Positions 21,983 through 33,129 of a stretch of 64,000 nt of DNA are shown one piece after another. The translations under genes and the position numbers were made by a program. A model generated the notes under the pieces. It saw only the letters and a program-made list of their open reading frames with translations. It was not told the origin of the DNA and did not search any database. The DNA is taken from the NCBI GenBank assembly GCA_023213315.1, contig JAKCPI010011748.1:31636-95635 (forward strand). The letters run 5' to 3'. The number at the start of each line of letters is the position of its first letter. Position 1 is the stretch's first letter. The stretch comes from Euborellia annulipes. Its lineage: Eukaryota > Arthropoda > Insecta > Dermaptera > Anisolabididae.

Positions 21983-22108
21983 ATGAGACGAGGAAGAAGA
22001 GAAGGAAGAGGAGGAGGACGTCGTCAGGCAAGTCAACGACCCAGGAGGTCCGTTAGAATCCTCCCCGACGCCAACCCATCATCGACGTCGACGTCCCTTC
22101 TTGGCAAA
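21983..22108 (+). CDS. Candidate first coding exon, Arg/Gly-rich N terminus
   Basis: The 126 nt encode 42 residues starting MRRGRREGRGGGRRQ, then SQRPRRSVRILPDANP and a Ser/Thr stretch ending SLLGK. It ends in phase 0 at a strong donor (AAA then GTAAGTATGC). The island is much richer in GC than its surroundings (CGACGTCGTC, CGACGTCGACG) and is preceded by a TATA-like box. The basic RG-rich start suggests a nuclear or nucleic-acid-binding protein, but no family is recognised. A second frame from 21832 is also open with Lys-rich content and could be the real one. The downstream exon is not found. Confidence 0.4.
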
Positions 22109-22556
22109 GTAAGTATGCAAGCATGCATGAACGATATAAAGACTTTCCCTGTGAGAGTGTGGGCGTCAAAAAATAAAATAAATAAATAATGCGTGGGTGA
22201 ATTTGACCGACCGACCGACTCATTTTTTAAATCAAATGGTGATTTAATAATTGAAAACTATCAATCAAGTATTCAATTAAATATTTTGACAAATAACAAC
22301 TCGATATTTTCATTAAAATATGAATATTATTTTAGGTGATTGCAAAATATTGTGAAATAATTGAATGGATGAGAACGAAAAGGATTGCAATTTTATGATA
22401 GCGGAATGGGCAGTCAAAGGAAAAGAGCTAAATTAAAAAAAAAATTCTGGTATCGCAGTACTCTCTTTTCTATAAGCGATATGTTACATTTAGCCATATA
22501 TAATTTATAGGTAGGAATATGGGGGTCCAATCTCCCTCCAGAAATTTCAAAAATAT

Positions 22557-23157
22557 GGTGTACCTTCGGAAATCGAAAGTTGAGTTCTGTGCTTGTCACA
22601 CCAGATTTTTTTGTGTTGACATATGTTTAGTTTCCGCCGATATATTAGAATTAAAGATGAAAAATTTATAGACATAGAAAAATATTTATATTTTGTTAGC
22701 ATGGCAATCATTTCTCGTATTTTTCCTATGAATGTACTACAGTAGTGTAAAGTGGGCTTCAAACAATGTTGAGGTTTGTGACGTTTTGAAGAGTAGCTAT
22801 CTTAAAAATAATTGATTTTTTGAATTTTAATCAAAATCGTTAGAGCGAATTTCGAGAAAATCGAAAAAAAATTGAAAATGTACTTCAGTAAAATACTAGT
22901 GCCAGATGTCCGATTTTGTTCTAAAGCTTCATGTTCCGTCCCAGGGATCTCCCTAACTTAAATATAAAATTTAAACCTCATAATTCTTTTCGTTCTTGAG
23001 ACATTTTGGTCAGACACACAGACAGACAGACCATGTCGCGAAAACCACTTTTTTGGATTCAGGGGACCTCAAATCTCGACTTCCAATTTTTGACATGAAT
23101 TCAATACTTTCTCTCTCTCTAAATATTAACATATATAGAGGTAAGAGAAAGTAAAAA
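22557..23157 (-). repeat. R1 repeat, near full length
   Basis: Reverse of the family order: end palindrome arm (gtgcttgtcacaccagattt), tactagtg block, caattttt gacatgaat, and the head gtaagagaaagtaaaaa at 23140-23157. Confidence 0.92.
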
Positions 23158-23267
23158 TGCTTGTCGAAAATCAATGGAAAAATATAAACAGCTCTGTCAA
23201 TTAAAAAATCAAATAGGTAATAGGGTAAAGGGTACAGTATACGATCTGTGAAAAAATGCAATAATTT

Positions 23268-23456
23268 TTTTTCCTCAAGTCCTGGTCCTTATTTTTCCAA
23301 ATTTTTTCTTCTGGTAACAAAGGGTTCGCATCTCGTCTCATGCGACAAAAATTTATTTCAATAGGGTTGGTTGGCTACCAATCCAATTGAAGTAAATAGC
23401 GACGGGGTCTAAATGGCATTCGATGACGAAAAAGACCTTAAATTAAAAAAAAACTC
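23268..23456 (+). mobile_element. SINE-3, 5' degraded
   Basis: Family blocks gggttcgcatctcgtct, tgcgacaaaaatttattt, ggctaccaatccaattga and gatgacgaaaaagacctt in order. Confidence 0.8.
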
Positions 23457-23497
23457 ATCAAAGAAAAAAAAAAAAAAAACAGAAAATAGTAGAATTT

Positions 23498-23604
23498 TAA
23501 CCACCGGGTATATGCCCTGAAGATTTAACTACTACGATTCTTGAACAAAACTAAGCAGTGCTGTAAATCGGGATAGGTGACCTCCGAGAAACAGGGCTGT
23601 TGAA
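23498..23604 (+). pseudogene. 5S rRNA-derived sequence
   Basis: The tract aaactaagcagtgctg, then cgggataggtgacctccgag and aacagggctgttgaac lines up with the 3' half of eukaryotic 5S rRNA (aagc...agca, GGATgGGTGACC, ...GGTGCTGT). The upstream tatatgccctgaag fits the 5S region with CCATACCACCCTGAA. Too many substitutions, and no T-run terminator directly after, for an active gene. It may be a dispersed 5S pseudogene or the head of a 5S-derived SINE. Confidence 0.55.
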
Positions 23605-24440
23605 CACCCACTAGAAACCATCGATACTTAATCATTTCAAATATGTAAAATATTTTACATCTAAAATCTAAATAGCTTCTGTAACTGAGAGAGTATAATT
23701 AAATTATATCTACAATAACTATTTGGAATAGATAATATCGAGTATCAACTGTATTCATAATTTTAGCAGATGTACTACAATAGGGAGCCCTGATAAAAAA
23801 TAAGAAAGCTGGAAGCCAAAAAAGTTTAAGAAACATTGCTCTAATTGAATATACTTGGTAAATTACTCTGTATTTTTAAAATTATTATAATACGTAAAAT
23901 CCCCCAGTTCAAGTTGAAGGCAGGGATGGGCAAGTTACTCGATTTTGAGTAACGAGATACAAAATACCAATTACTTCAGATTTTTGTAACGAAATACAAG
24001 ATACGAATTATTCACGGGTTTGTGTAACGAGATACAAAATACCAATTACGTATTTCAAATACATTGAAAATACCAATTACAAACAAATTTTTCCTTGATT
24101 TTAAAATACTTTTTGCAGGGGTAATTCTGGAACTAGAGCCCTGCACGGGTACGGGTTGGCCCGTAGACCCGTTACCCGCCCGGCCCGCGGGCTTTGGAGG
24201 CCATGAAAAATTACGGGCGGATACGGGAGGGTAGCAAGTCTAAATAAACGGGTTCGGGCGGACGAGCATGCAAATGAAATTTTATTTAAAAATTATTAGA
24301 CATTCGTTCTAATAAGATTTAAACTTTCGACCGTTGGTTCTCGTTGAAACATTTTGTAAATTAAAATTAAATATACAAATTAAACACTAGGTTATTTGTT
24401 TCAAAGGTTTTATTAATTAAAAATTAACACTTAATACGTA

Positions 24441-24466
24441 TTTCGACAATTTCTTGTCATCATCAG
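24441..24466 (-). ncRNA. Hammerhead-like core, left arm
   Basis: Minus strand CTGATGA, T, GACAA/TTGTC hairpin, GAAA. Mirror of the core at 24476-24501. Confidence 0.55.
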
Positions 24467-24475
24467 AAGATCATT

Positions 24476-24501
24476 CTGATGATGACAAGAAATTGTCGAA
24501 A
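24476..24501 (+). ncRNA. Hammerhead-like core, right arm
   Basis: Plus strand CTGATGA, T, GACAA/TTGTC hairpin with GAAA loop, then GAAA and TACGTATTAAG. Identical to the core at 11479-11504 through GAAA. Confidence 0.55.
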
Positions 24502-25795
24502 TACGTATTAAGTGTTAATTTTTAATTAATAAAACCTTTGAAACAAATAACCTAGTGTTTAATTTGTATATTTAATTTTAATAGACATTCGTTCATTCAT
24601 TCACTAAATCTCGGGCGGGTATGGGCGGGTTTGAAAAATTCCGGGCGGGCCTGAAGAATGGTAAAAAATTACGGGCCGGGTACGGGAGGGAAGTCAAAAA
24701 AAATACGGACACGGACCGGCCAAAAAAATCGGCCCGTGCAGGGCTCTATCTGGAACCCTAAATAAATTTAGTTTAGGAAAGTGGCAGCTAAACTTATATT
24801 GGAGAATACCTTTGGAAAATCGAAAACAATAAAATTATTCATGACACTAAAAAAATTTATTTATAAAAATATGAAAAGGTTTGAAAAAACCAAGTTTTCA
24901 AAAGTTTTGTCGGATAATCTGGACCTTGATGGAGAATGAATAAACCCGCAAATGAAAACAATCTTTCAACTGGAGCAGAAGAACAAAGATTTAGTCGTTG
25001 AGAGCTGGTTGAAAGAAGAAAGCAAAAAAGTTTTTTAACGAAGAGTGAAAATTTGGCGTTTTGATTGACTTCTCTTTACTGGTTTTTACTAAGATTCAGA
25101 GCAGAGAACCCACACGACGATTACATACATACAGTAATATTAAATAAATTAAAACGATTTCAGCTCCCTCTGCAAGATTCTTATACTGCGGCAAATTAAA
25201 AAAAAAAAGTATTTGGTATCTCGAATTTCAGATACCAATTACTAAAAAATGTAACGAAATACAAGATAGCAATTATTTTGCCTATGCTGTAACGAGATAC
25301 AAAATACCAATTAATATTGTATTTGGTATCTTGTATTTCAAATACATGTAACTGATTAACGCCCATCCCTGGTTGAAGGTCATTCTGGTATTTTTAACAA
25401 ATAATATTAAACTTAAAAATTAAATTTTATATAAACCAACCACTAACAAGATGGAAAGTGTTAATTTGGGAGTAGACAATTTCCTTTAAAGAAAAATAAT
25501 TTAGGTAAGTAAATAATTTTTTTTTTGTATGGTCAAAACAAATATTGTTGATTTTTTTTTCAATATTCAAACATTTTATGATTATGTTAAACATGTTTCT
25601 TCTTTATATGACTTATAAAGTTGGGGTCTATAAAAGTGAATATATAATCATGTAATAAAAGTTTCGCTATTTTTTTTTTCGTTTTTAGTGAAAATAATTA
25701 TGGTTGAAACTGTAAACGATGAATTTCCAGATGAAAATGAAGGATTGATTTCCTTTTAAATATTACCGACATCAATAATAAATAATAAATCCCTC

Positions 25796-25985
25796 CCTCC
25801 CCTGTGGCCAAGAGGTTATAGATATTGACAAATGTCAATATTGTTAACTTAAAACTCAAGGGGAGAGTGGGTTAGGACCCCAGGCAGTACGACGAATATT
25901 TATTTAAATTATTTGGAAACCAAATGGTGTAATTAAATGTGACTATAGTTGTATATTTTAAAGGCCTAGAATTCCAAAAATAAAT
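25796..25985 (+). mobile_element. SINE-1-like, diverged
   Basis: The order ctgtggccaagaggttat, ggaccccaggcagtacgacg, ttatttggaaaccaaatgg follows SINE-1 from head to body, with a different tail. Confidence 0.6.
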
Positions 25986-25989
25986 AAAA

Positions 25990-27044
25990 AGGTATAAAAA
26001 AAGAAATTTATTCACCGTCAACTACGTATTAGTCTAACCCTTGTTTATTTTATTTTCGTCAAGAGATAAAGAAGAGATATAATTCTCTCAAATAATAATA
26101 CCATGAATAAACAAAATTGCCTAATCCAAATAATACGACGTTTTTGATATTATATAAAATTATTACAGAGATGTAGCAGGGACATGTTTGGGAAGAGAAG
26201 GGCAAAAAACCTTCCCTTTTCTATTAAAGAAATTATGACACTTGACAATAAAAAAGTTTGACAAATGCAAAAAGGTTTTAACTTTTACTAATCAAATAAC
26301 AATCATAATCATATCAAGACTTATATTATAATTAGACTCCTTGTTACATGAGCCAGCGGTTTTTGTATAATACCCGTCTAACGTTCTCTGATGTAGAACA
26401 AATTCGTTTGAAAGTATTTTTAAGAAATTGTATATTAAATGTTTTATAGTAATGTTTTATAGGAAATGGCTTTTTTTACAAAATTTTTGATATTGAAAAA
26501 AATTACGTTTTGATTAATATAAAAAAATAGATAACTTCAAGGAAATAATTCCAGGAGAAATAAGTAAATTTTTTAACGAAATTTTATACGATTTGATAAG
26601 AGATGCTTAGGAATTTTTTTTTAAATTAAATGGCCTCAGCCTAATCACCATTTGGCCAGCTTGAAACACTTTTAGGAATTTTATATCAATTTAAAATATA
26701 TGCCTACTCAAAAATGCGTTAAATAAAATTAAAATACATATATTTAAGATTTTCTTAACATACTGATGCAAGCAACCCCCCACCCTTAACACAAGAATCC
26801 ATACCTTGTCAACACAAACTGTCAACTCACCTAAGAATAAGATCTATTTATTAATCAAAAAGTACTTATACGTAGATTATTTTGGATTCCTATCTTGTAG
26901 TAATCAAACACACATCTGGTATTTATGTTTAATTAATATTCTATGAAAAAAAGATAATTATATTTAATATTTTCTATAGAATTCACCGTTGGCACTAGTT
27001 GAAATATTCTTAAATTTAATTAAATTCTCATCTAATTTTATAGA
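25990..27044. other. AT-rich stretch, no gene seen
   Basis: AT-rich; a SINE tail-like word (taaatggcctcagcctaat) at about 26627. Nothing else recognised. Confidence 0.5.
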
Positions 27045-27270
27045 TAAATAAATAACACAAGGATTAAGTTACAAAAGGTTTTTTTTTTTTTTTAGCTTAT
27101 GAGCACGCATTTCGACGTTAACACATCATCTTGAGAGCTATGACACAAACTAACTCTTCAGATTGTTAATTAATGTAATAGTTAATTTGTCTCATAATTC
27201 TGAAGATGATGTATTAACGTCGGCATAAGCTAAAAATAAAAACTTAACCTAGTGTTATTTATTCATCTAG
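27045..27270. mobile_element. Foldback, Penelope-like terminal repeat pair
   Basis: Inverted arms: ataaataaataacac and complement gtgttatttattca, gcttatg and cataagc, with hammerhead-like words in both arms. Flanking catctaattttat and catctagaattag are similar but not identical, so the 13-bp duplication is only suggestive here. Confidence 0.6.
27110..27135 (-). ncRNA. Hammerhead-like core, mutated
   Basis: Minus strand CTCAAGA (G5 changed to C), GATG/CGTC stem, GAAA. The right arm (27200 onward) has CTGAAGA intact but lacks GAAA. Both arms have therefore decayed at different core positions. Confidence 0.4.
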
Positions 27271-28396
27271 AATTAGTTGAGAATTTAATAATTATATCAT
27301 TTTTCTAGTGGACCTCTCTTTTCCTATCCAAGATATTATTCTCTAACACTTGTAAGATCTAAGATATTAATTACAAGATAAATATTGTGAAATAACAAAA
27401 AATTTTCCTCTCAATCCGAAATACAAAAAGCTAAATGTGTATGTTTGCATGAGTGCGTGAGTGTGTGTGTGTGTGCTTGTGGGAGCCTAAATCTATCTAA
27501 CTGTACATGTCCTTGGTAATTTTTGGCGTTGTGACTTTTCTTGGCGTGATTTCGCTTCGTTTCGCACCGTGTATCTTTTTCTTTTCCTCACCGTGCGTTG
27601 AACTTTGTTCGCGTTGCTTGGTTTCCCTCCAAATCCTGCTACTACTCTTGCTTCCCTTCCATCTCCTACCCCACCTTTTTTTTCTACACTTGAATTCTTA
27701 CTAAGCTTGACATTTCGACAATATCATCAATATGACACTCAATTATACAAAAACAAGATTTATTGGATCATATTTAGTTTTAGATTATTTCATTAAAGTA
27801 TGATTTATTTTGATTTTATTCCAAATGAAAAAAAAAACCGATAAAATGAAGTATAAAAAAAAAAAAGAAAAATGGGTAAACCATCTTTTTTAATGTTCAT
27901 GTTTTATATCAACGTTAGATAAATGTTTATCATTTTATCTTCATTGAGCCTAAACTAAATTACAAAATAATACTAAAGAGAAATAATTGTAAGAAATTTT
28001 TTGGTGAGTTTTAGTGGAAGATAGGAAACTCAAATGACTTATTCTCCATTGATTTTTCGATTAGTTGTTCCAGAGCTCCTCTAAAGAACGCAAGCGTTAC
28101 TTTTTAAAAAGATTTAAAAACTGGGCTCTGTGGGGATTAATCGAAAAATTATTTAGTGAGTCAGGCATTAAGATCACTTGAATTCCAACATGTAAAAACA
28201 ATTGAATTTATAGACTAAATATGTAGAAATAAACTTAATAGACCTATAGTATAATATTTCTTTGTTCCTTCTTAAATTTTTTTACACATTCGAACTCATT
28301 AATAAATAAATAAACCCTATATTTCAAAAATAAAATAAAAGTAGTTATTAGTACGAACCCTTGAGTTCACTTCCAACGATCTTCGGAATCATTCAC
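27271..28396. other. No confident gene
   Basis: A (GT)n tract is at 27457-27475. Pyrimidine-rich, GC-enriched DNA at 27500-27700 carries a 65-codon open frame from an ATG at 27507 (hydrophobic, low complexity) and purine-rich open frames on the other strand. Neither has a recognisable domain. Confidence 0.35.
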
Positions 28397-28461
28397 TTTA
28401 TTAAAGATATGTAGTTGTAAAGGACATGGCATCCGATGATAACGTCCCAGGAATATGAACT
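28397..28461 (-). CDS. Possible small internal exon (exon C)
   Basis: Minus strand: acceptor TTTATTTATTTATTTCAG, then 65 nt read in the phase set by the exon at 39702-39870 as SSYSWDVIIGCHVLYNYISL plus I, then a weaker donor (AAA then GTGAAT). Including it would close the frame early in the exon at 7819-8006, so it may be an alternative exon or a false one. Confidence 0.25.
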
Positions 28462-28727
28462 CTGAAATAAATAAATAAAATTTATGTAATTAATTTAAAA
28501 AAAAATTTTGCCTTAGAATTTATTTTAATTACTAACTTGAATATTTCTAAAAAAAAATAATAATAATAATAAATGGGATTGGAGGAGATTGCTCTGAGCT
28601 GTTTTGGGTTTGATGCGTCCCTTCAGTGCACAATACACCAAAAGTATTTGGAATATTTTTTTAAGCCAAACAAAACAAATACCATATAAATGATGATTTA
28701 GAAATTTTGGAAAAGTTGTCTAAATCT

Positions 28728-28922
28728 CAGTGAGCGTCACAATTAAGTCCCCAACTCATAGCTAGAGCCTTATGTAAATGGAATATAGAGAAATAATTTT
28801 AATGAGTAAAAAAGTAAAACGTAAAATCTGGTACAGATTATTTTATTTTACCTTTTCAAATTTAAAATTATTTTAACATATACTCTAGCTATCAGGTGGG
28901 GACTAAATTGTGGCACTCACTG
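28728..28922. mobile_element. Tc1/mariner-type MITE, copy 1
   Basis: Terminal repeats CAGTGAGCGTCACAATTAAG and, reverse-complemented, CAGTGAGTGCCACAATTTAG. TA follows the right end; the left flank is ct. Closely related to 54050-54282. Confidence 0.8.
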
Positions 28923-29612
28923 TACCATGATGTCAGCATATTAGGATCATCTATATATAATTACCAATAATGTTGTTATTATTATAATATCATTTACTAT
29001 AATATAAATTATATATCTAACAAGTAAGATGTAAAAATAATCCTTAAAGTAAGAGATGTAGGAATCATCTTCCCTTCTCTCCAGTTGGCAAAATTACAAA
29101 AATCAATTTCATGTCGATAAATCAATTGATTGATTTTTTAATAGATATTTCTTTTCTTCATTATTGCTCTTTGCCTAACACCCAGGGGATTAGGAAACAG
29201 ATTTCATATTTGTTATAAAGAAAATGAAATCAATGAAAAGATGAATGAGAACATACAATCATCACAAATATTAAAAAATAAAAATAAAAATCATCAATTA
29301 AAATAAAAACAGTTAACAATTAGGAAATTAATTTTTATATTATTAGTGGTATTAATAATAAAAAAAATGCAACATCATTTTTTTTTTTTTTCATTTGATG
29401 TTGATTCATCAATTGAGATTCCCGTTTGACTGCACTTGCATGGTTGCACATTAAAAGAAAGAGAAATCGGAAAAGCTTCAAAAAAAATTTTTATAGAAAA
29501 ATTTTGCTCCCACCCCCTTCCCAAATGAAAAATCGAATAGACCTAAAAGTAAAATTTAAAACAAAATAAATTTAAGGTTTTTTTAAGGCATATAGTTTAC
29601 ATTTACATTATA

Positions 29613-29756
29613 TAGTAGAATCTCGCAAAGCGAGTAATTCGCATAACGAGCAAGAGCGGAGAGGGAGCAACTCTATGGAGAGAATGTATTGTTTCGCATA
29701 ACGAGTGTTTCGTTTTACGAGTATGATTCTGGAATATATTATGCTCGTTTCCACTG
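29613..29756. mobile_element. Pogo/Tigger-like MITE
   Basis: Right end reverse-complemented reads CAGTGGAAACGAGCATAA and the left end TAGTAGAATCTCGC. Both are flanked by TA. Internal words gcataacgag and cgttttacgag repeat at both ends, as in pogo-type elements whose termini read CAGT.GAACCTCG. Confidence 0.65.
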
Positions 29757-29759
29757 TAT

Positions 29760-30314
29760 TTTGATTTATTTTCCTATATTTTAACTAACAAACTTGTTAT
29801 TAAGTATATTTTGTGCCTTCAAATAAAACAATGATTGAGGGCATTTTCGTTAATTTTGATTTTTTTTTCAAAACTAACGAAAAATATCTTGTTCTTCGTT
29901 ATTTCAAAAACTACTCAGTTTTCGAAAAAATGTCAAAGAAATAAACAAATCAGAGTAATTCCATTGTGAGAGCAATAATTGGCCAAGTTTTTTTTTTTTT
30001 TACAAATTTTTCAAATGTAAATCAAATGAATTAAAAAAATACTACGACTTGATTTCAGTGAACTCGAAATGTTTAATATACTATGTAAATTTAGAAGAGA
30101 AAGATTTTATTTTCTTTTGGATAGCTAATTGCCAAAAAATAAAGAGAAGAATTTTCAACTTGCTATTTGTTCTAAAATAAAATTTTATTATTAAAGTATA
30201 ATTTAATTAAAATCATATATTGTTTAAAAAATTCAAAGATTTTAGCTATATTTAGTCCGTATTTATTTTTCATTTGTTAAAGAGAAATAGAATTTTCCCT
30301 TTGCATCTAATAAT
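29760..30314. other. AT-rich stretch, no gene seen
   Basis: Includes a block (tcgttatttcaaaaactactcagttttcgaaa) shared with 46045-46090, so a short dispersed repeat is present. Confidence 0.45.
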
Positions 30315-30392
30315 AAAAAATCTGGTGTGACTGGTTGCACAGCACAAAATTTTCTCTTACCTTTGGTAACTGAAAGTTCTGTTCTGTGCTTT
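30315..30392 (-). repeat. R1 repeat, end palindrome only
   Basis: aatctggtgtgactggttgc, acagcac, tttctcttacctttgg and gttctgtgctt in family order. Confidence 0.85.
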
Positions 30393-30635
30393 TAAATTTT
30401 TTATTTCTATATATCTTGAAATTTATATTAAAAAGATACATTTTTATGGTTATTCTTTTGTTAAAGAGGGTCGTTCGGCCTATTGTCTGCTTTGAAAACG
30501 GTATTTCCCACACAGTCAAGCTGTCATTTGGGCTGCCCATCTACCAGGCTTTAGGCTCAATACTATTGCGTTAAATAGGGATGCAGCCAATTAATTGAGC
30601 ATGTATTTAGTAATTAAGCACTCTTTAATGGAACG

Positions 30636-30666
30636 TTTCGGTCGGGATCAATCATGCCATCTTCAG
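30636..30666 (-). ncRNA. Hammerhead-like core
   Basis: Minus strand CTGAAGA, T, GG ... CC, GAAA, CGTTCC. Core bases are intact, stem II is short. No inverted partner is recognised nearby. Confidence 0.45.
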
Positions 30667-30919
30667 CCTTCAAAGAGCATATTCAAATTTTTTATACAAG
30701 AAATAAAGTTGTCGTTTGTATTAATAGAAATTATTTGCATTCTTTGTCAAGTGAATATAATTTTACTTAAAATACCCACAAGGGATACCACGAATTCAAA
30801 TATATAGGACCGTTTATTTTGAAAGTGGTGTAAGTCCATTTTCTATTGTTTCGGGAAAATATCTGTTTATTAAAAAATCTATGTACCAACCAATTTTAAA
30901 TTGTACAAAACATGTGAAT

Positions 30920-31115
30920 TTTTTAAGAAATTTACCGGAGTGCGGGGTCCTGGGATTGGGTTTTTTGAGGCCGGAAGAAATAGAACAAGCCGGCACGTCG
31001 CACGGTCTGACGCCAAATGAAAATATAGAAGGAAGGGACAGACAGAAAGACTGCCAGCCCCAGCTCGGGTAGCTCGTGGTGGCCATCCACGTACCCACAA
31101 GATGTGGGCCCCTGA
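30920..31115. repeat. R3 dispersed repeat, copy 2
   Basis: Same block order as 9880-10116 (ccggaagaaatagaacaa, cgtcgcacggtctgacgcc, agctcgggtagctcgtggt, acccacaagatgtg), same orientation. Overlapping minus-strand open frames are by-products. Confidence 0.75.
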
Positions 31116-31119
31116 GCAA

Positions 31120-33129
31120 TAATTATTTATAGGATATACTTGTCAAATTGTATTCAGAAAATGAAATGTTTTTTTTTTTTTTTTTTTACATAAAACATTA
31201 GAAATCGAAATCAAGTCTTTTATTAAACTTTAACCTCAAAGTAAAATATAATTTTTCTTTCTGTCCATTAACGATAATCCAAGCTCGTTACTTTCATCAA
31301 TTAATCAAAGTCAAGTGGTAGTTATTTAAAAAAAAATCTTTTAAATTTTTCTAAATCTTTTTTTCTTCTCAGCTACAGCTAAAACTGCGCCAGATTAAAA
31401 TGTTCTCTTGTTCGTGTGGATTTTATTAAACCTTAAAGAAGATATGTTATCTCTCACTTTCCATGTTTTCATTGGTATTCGCTATGTCACAGCCTAGTGA
31501 GGTATTTTTCTTAGTAAATGGTCAAAATTCTTTGTGGCTCGCCATATTATTATGAGAATATTTAATAATCCCCTGATGAATTCTAATCAAAATCATGCTA
31601 ACGGAATAATGGTTTTCTAAGGGGCATTAGCCAGCCAGTATGGCGTGACTTGTCAAATTTAATTTTATCCATACAGAAAAATCTGCGCGATAATGAAGGA
31701 ACAATGCCTACTACAATTTATAATATTTATTAATAAAAGTGATTTAGTAAATTACATTAATAAAAAAAATTTCTTCATTATTGTTATTTTTCAACTATTT
31801 TTAAACCAGAGCTAAAACTAAAATTAATTTTAATCGATTACTTTAACAAGATTGATCTTTTAATTTAAAAGGATACATTACCAAAATGGAAAACGTGTAA
31901 AGAGAAAATAAATTAAAGATAGATGAGACAGAGAAGTAATAGGATGTTCAAATAATGGGAGAACTGTATACTGGTACATTTACTACAAATATGTATATTA
32001 GGCCTATACATTTTCGTTACAGTGACTCAAATTAATCTAAGGACAAAAGTTCAATATATAAAGAAACTTTTGAGCAGGTAGCAGTATAACAAAGATTTTT
32101 ATAAGACTTATAGAAGTAAAGGCAAGCAGGAGGGATTTTGGGAGTTAATCCCTACCCCTCCAGAAAACAAAAAATAGCCTTCGGATCTGATTTTATAGTC
32201 TTTTAATTGAAAAAAAATGTTTGTATTTGTTTTATATACGCTTATTATTAATCCAGAAAACCCCACGAGGGTTCTGTTTAATGCCAAACTCTAGAATCCC
32301 TTGTAAAATCACCCCTCCTGAGAAAAAAATCATAACCCCCTCCCCATAGCAACTAATATTGGTTAAGCTTAGAACCTGATCTTAGAAAGGCCTTTTTATA
32401 CAAAGGCAGTTTGATCTTAGAAAAAAAGATAAAGAAGTTACCTATTTACTAAGGATCACCTTTCATAATAATAAACAATAAACATTTATATATCTAATAT
32501 TGGCTATATTGGAGATCAAGAAATTTGGAAAAAAAAGTATGGCAGAAATTCTTTTAAGTGTTTTTTAATATAAGTGAAAATAATTCATCTATTATTTAAT
32601 CAGAGAGGCTAACGGAGGAAAATTAAACTTTTCAAATAAAAAATTATTATATAGTACGCAAATAGTGAGTATATATTCAACCATTTTCTCTTCTCACTCA
32701 TGAATATATATAATATTTAGAGTGAAATAAAAACAACTATACATATGATAATAAAGAATTCTAGGTGTTAAAATAACAAAAGAGCTTTTACGAGTTTACC
32801 GTGTCCAAAACACGTGATTAATATTAATTTAATATTTCGAATTTTTATTTGAATCAATTGTGTAAACATAAATTTTTTAAAAGGTTATTAAAATTTTTAA
32901 AAAGATAAATTAATATTAATTTTTAAATAGGATTGATATCAGCTATCGAATATATTTAACATTCATTAAATATATTTATTTATATGTACATAAGTAAAAA
33001 TATTCAATTAACAAAAAAATAATTTTTTGTCATCATGACATAAATATTTCTCCTTCCCCTATCGTATTAAAAACAAAAGTGGCGATGGTTGGCTCGGCCC
33101 GTGATTTAGGGGGGGGGGGATCAATATAA
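31120..33129. other. AT-rich stretch, no gene seen
   Basis: Two kilobases of AT-rich DNA with T- and A-runs and a G-run at 33109. No exon-like island, SINE or foldback recognised. Confidence 0.5.

Larger units (their letters stand above)
24310..24581 (+). mobile_element. Penelope-like terminal-repeat element inside family G
   Basis: A 272-bp insertion with perfect 13-bp duplications tagacattcgttc (24297-24309 and 24582-24594). It has a unique head (taataagatttaaactttcg, tcgttgaaacattttgtaaa) followed by a perfect inverted repeat of about 115 nt per arm centred near 24471. Each arm carries a hammerhead-like core. Head and tail match the 11404-11616 copy. Confidence 0.88.
24134..24748. mobile_element. 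hAT-type element (family G) inside family F
   Basis: Ends TAGAGCCCTGCACGGGTACG and, reverse-complemented, TAGAGCCCTGCACGGGCCG. Perfect duplication tctggaac at 24126-24133 and 24749-24756. Very GC-rich ends (cccgcccggcccgcgggc, cgggcgggcctgaag) contrast with the inserted AT-rich foldback at 24310-24581. Confidence 0.95.
23921..25371. mobile_element. hAT-type element (family F), 1.45 kb, with nested insertions
   Basis: Ends CAGGGATGGGCAAGTTACT and, reverse-complemented, CAGGGATGGGCGTTAATCAG. Perfect duplication gttgaagg at 23913-23920 and 25372-25379. Subterminal repeats of the kind gtaacgagatacaaaatacc occur several times at both ends, in opposite orientation. The central 24757-25150 segment is not recognisable as a transposase. 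A hAT family G element sits at 24134-24748. Confidence 0.93.

Noticed and set aside
27507..27704. 65-codon hydrophobic frame resembling a signal or membrane peptide
   Set aside because: Low-complexity pyrimidine-rich DNA; purine-rich frames on the other strand are equally open.
29613..29756. CRISPR-like or tandem repeat from the repeated cgcataacgag words
   Set aside because: Explained by the inverted ends of a pogo-like MITE; only two copies and no spacers.
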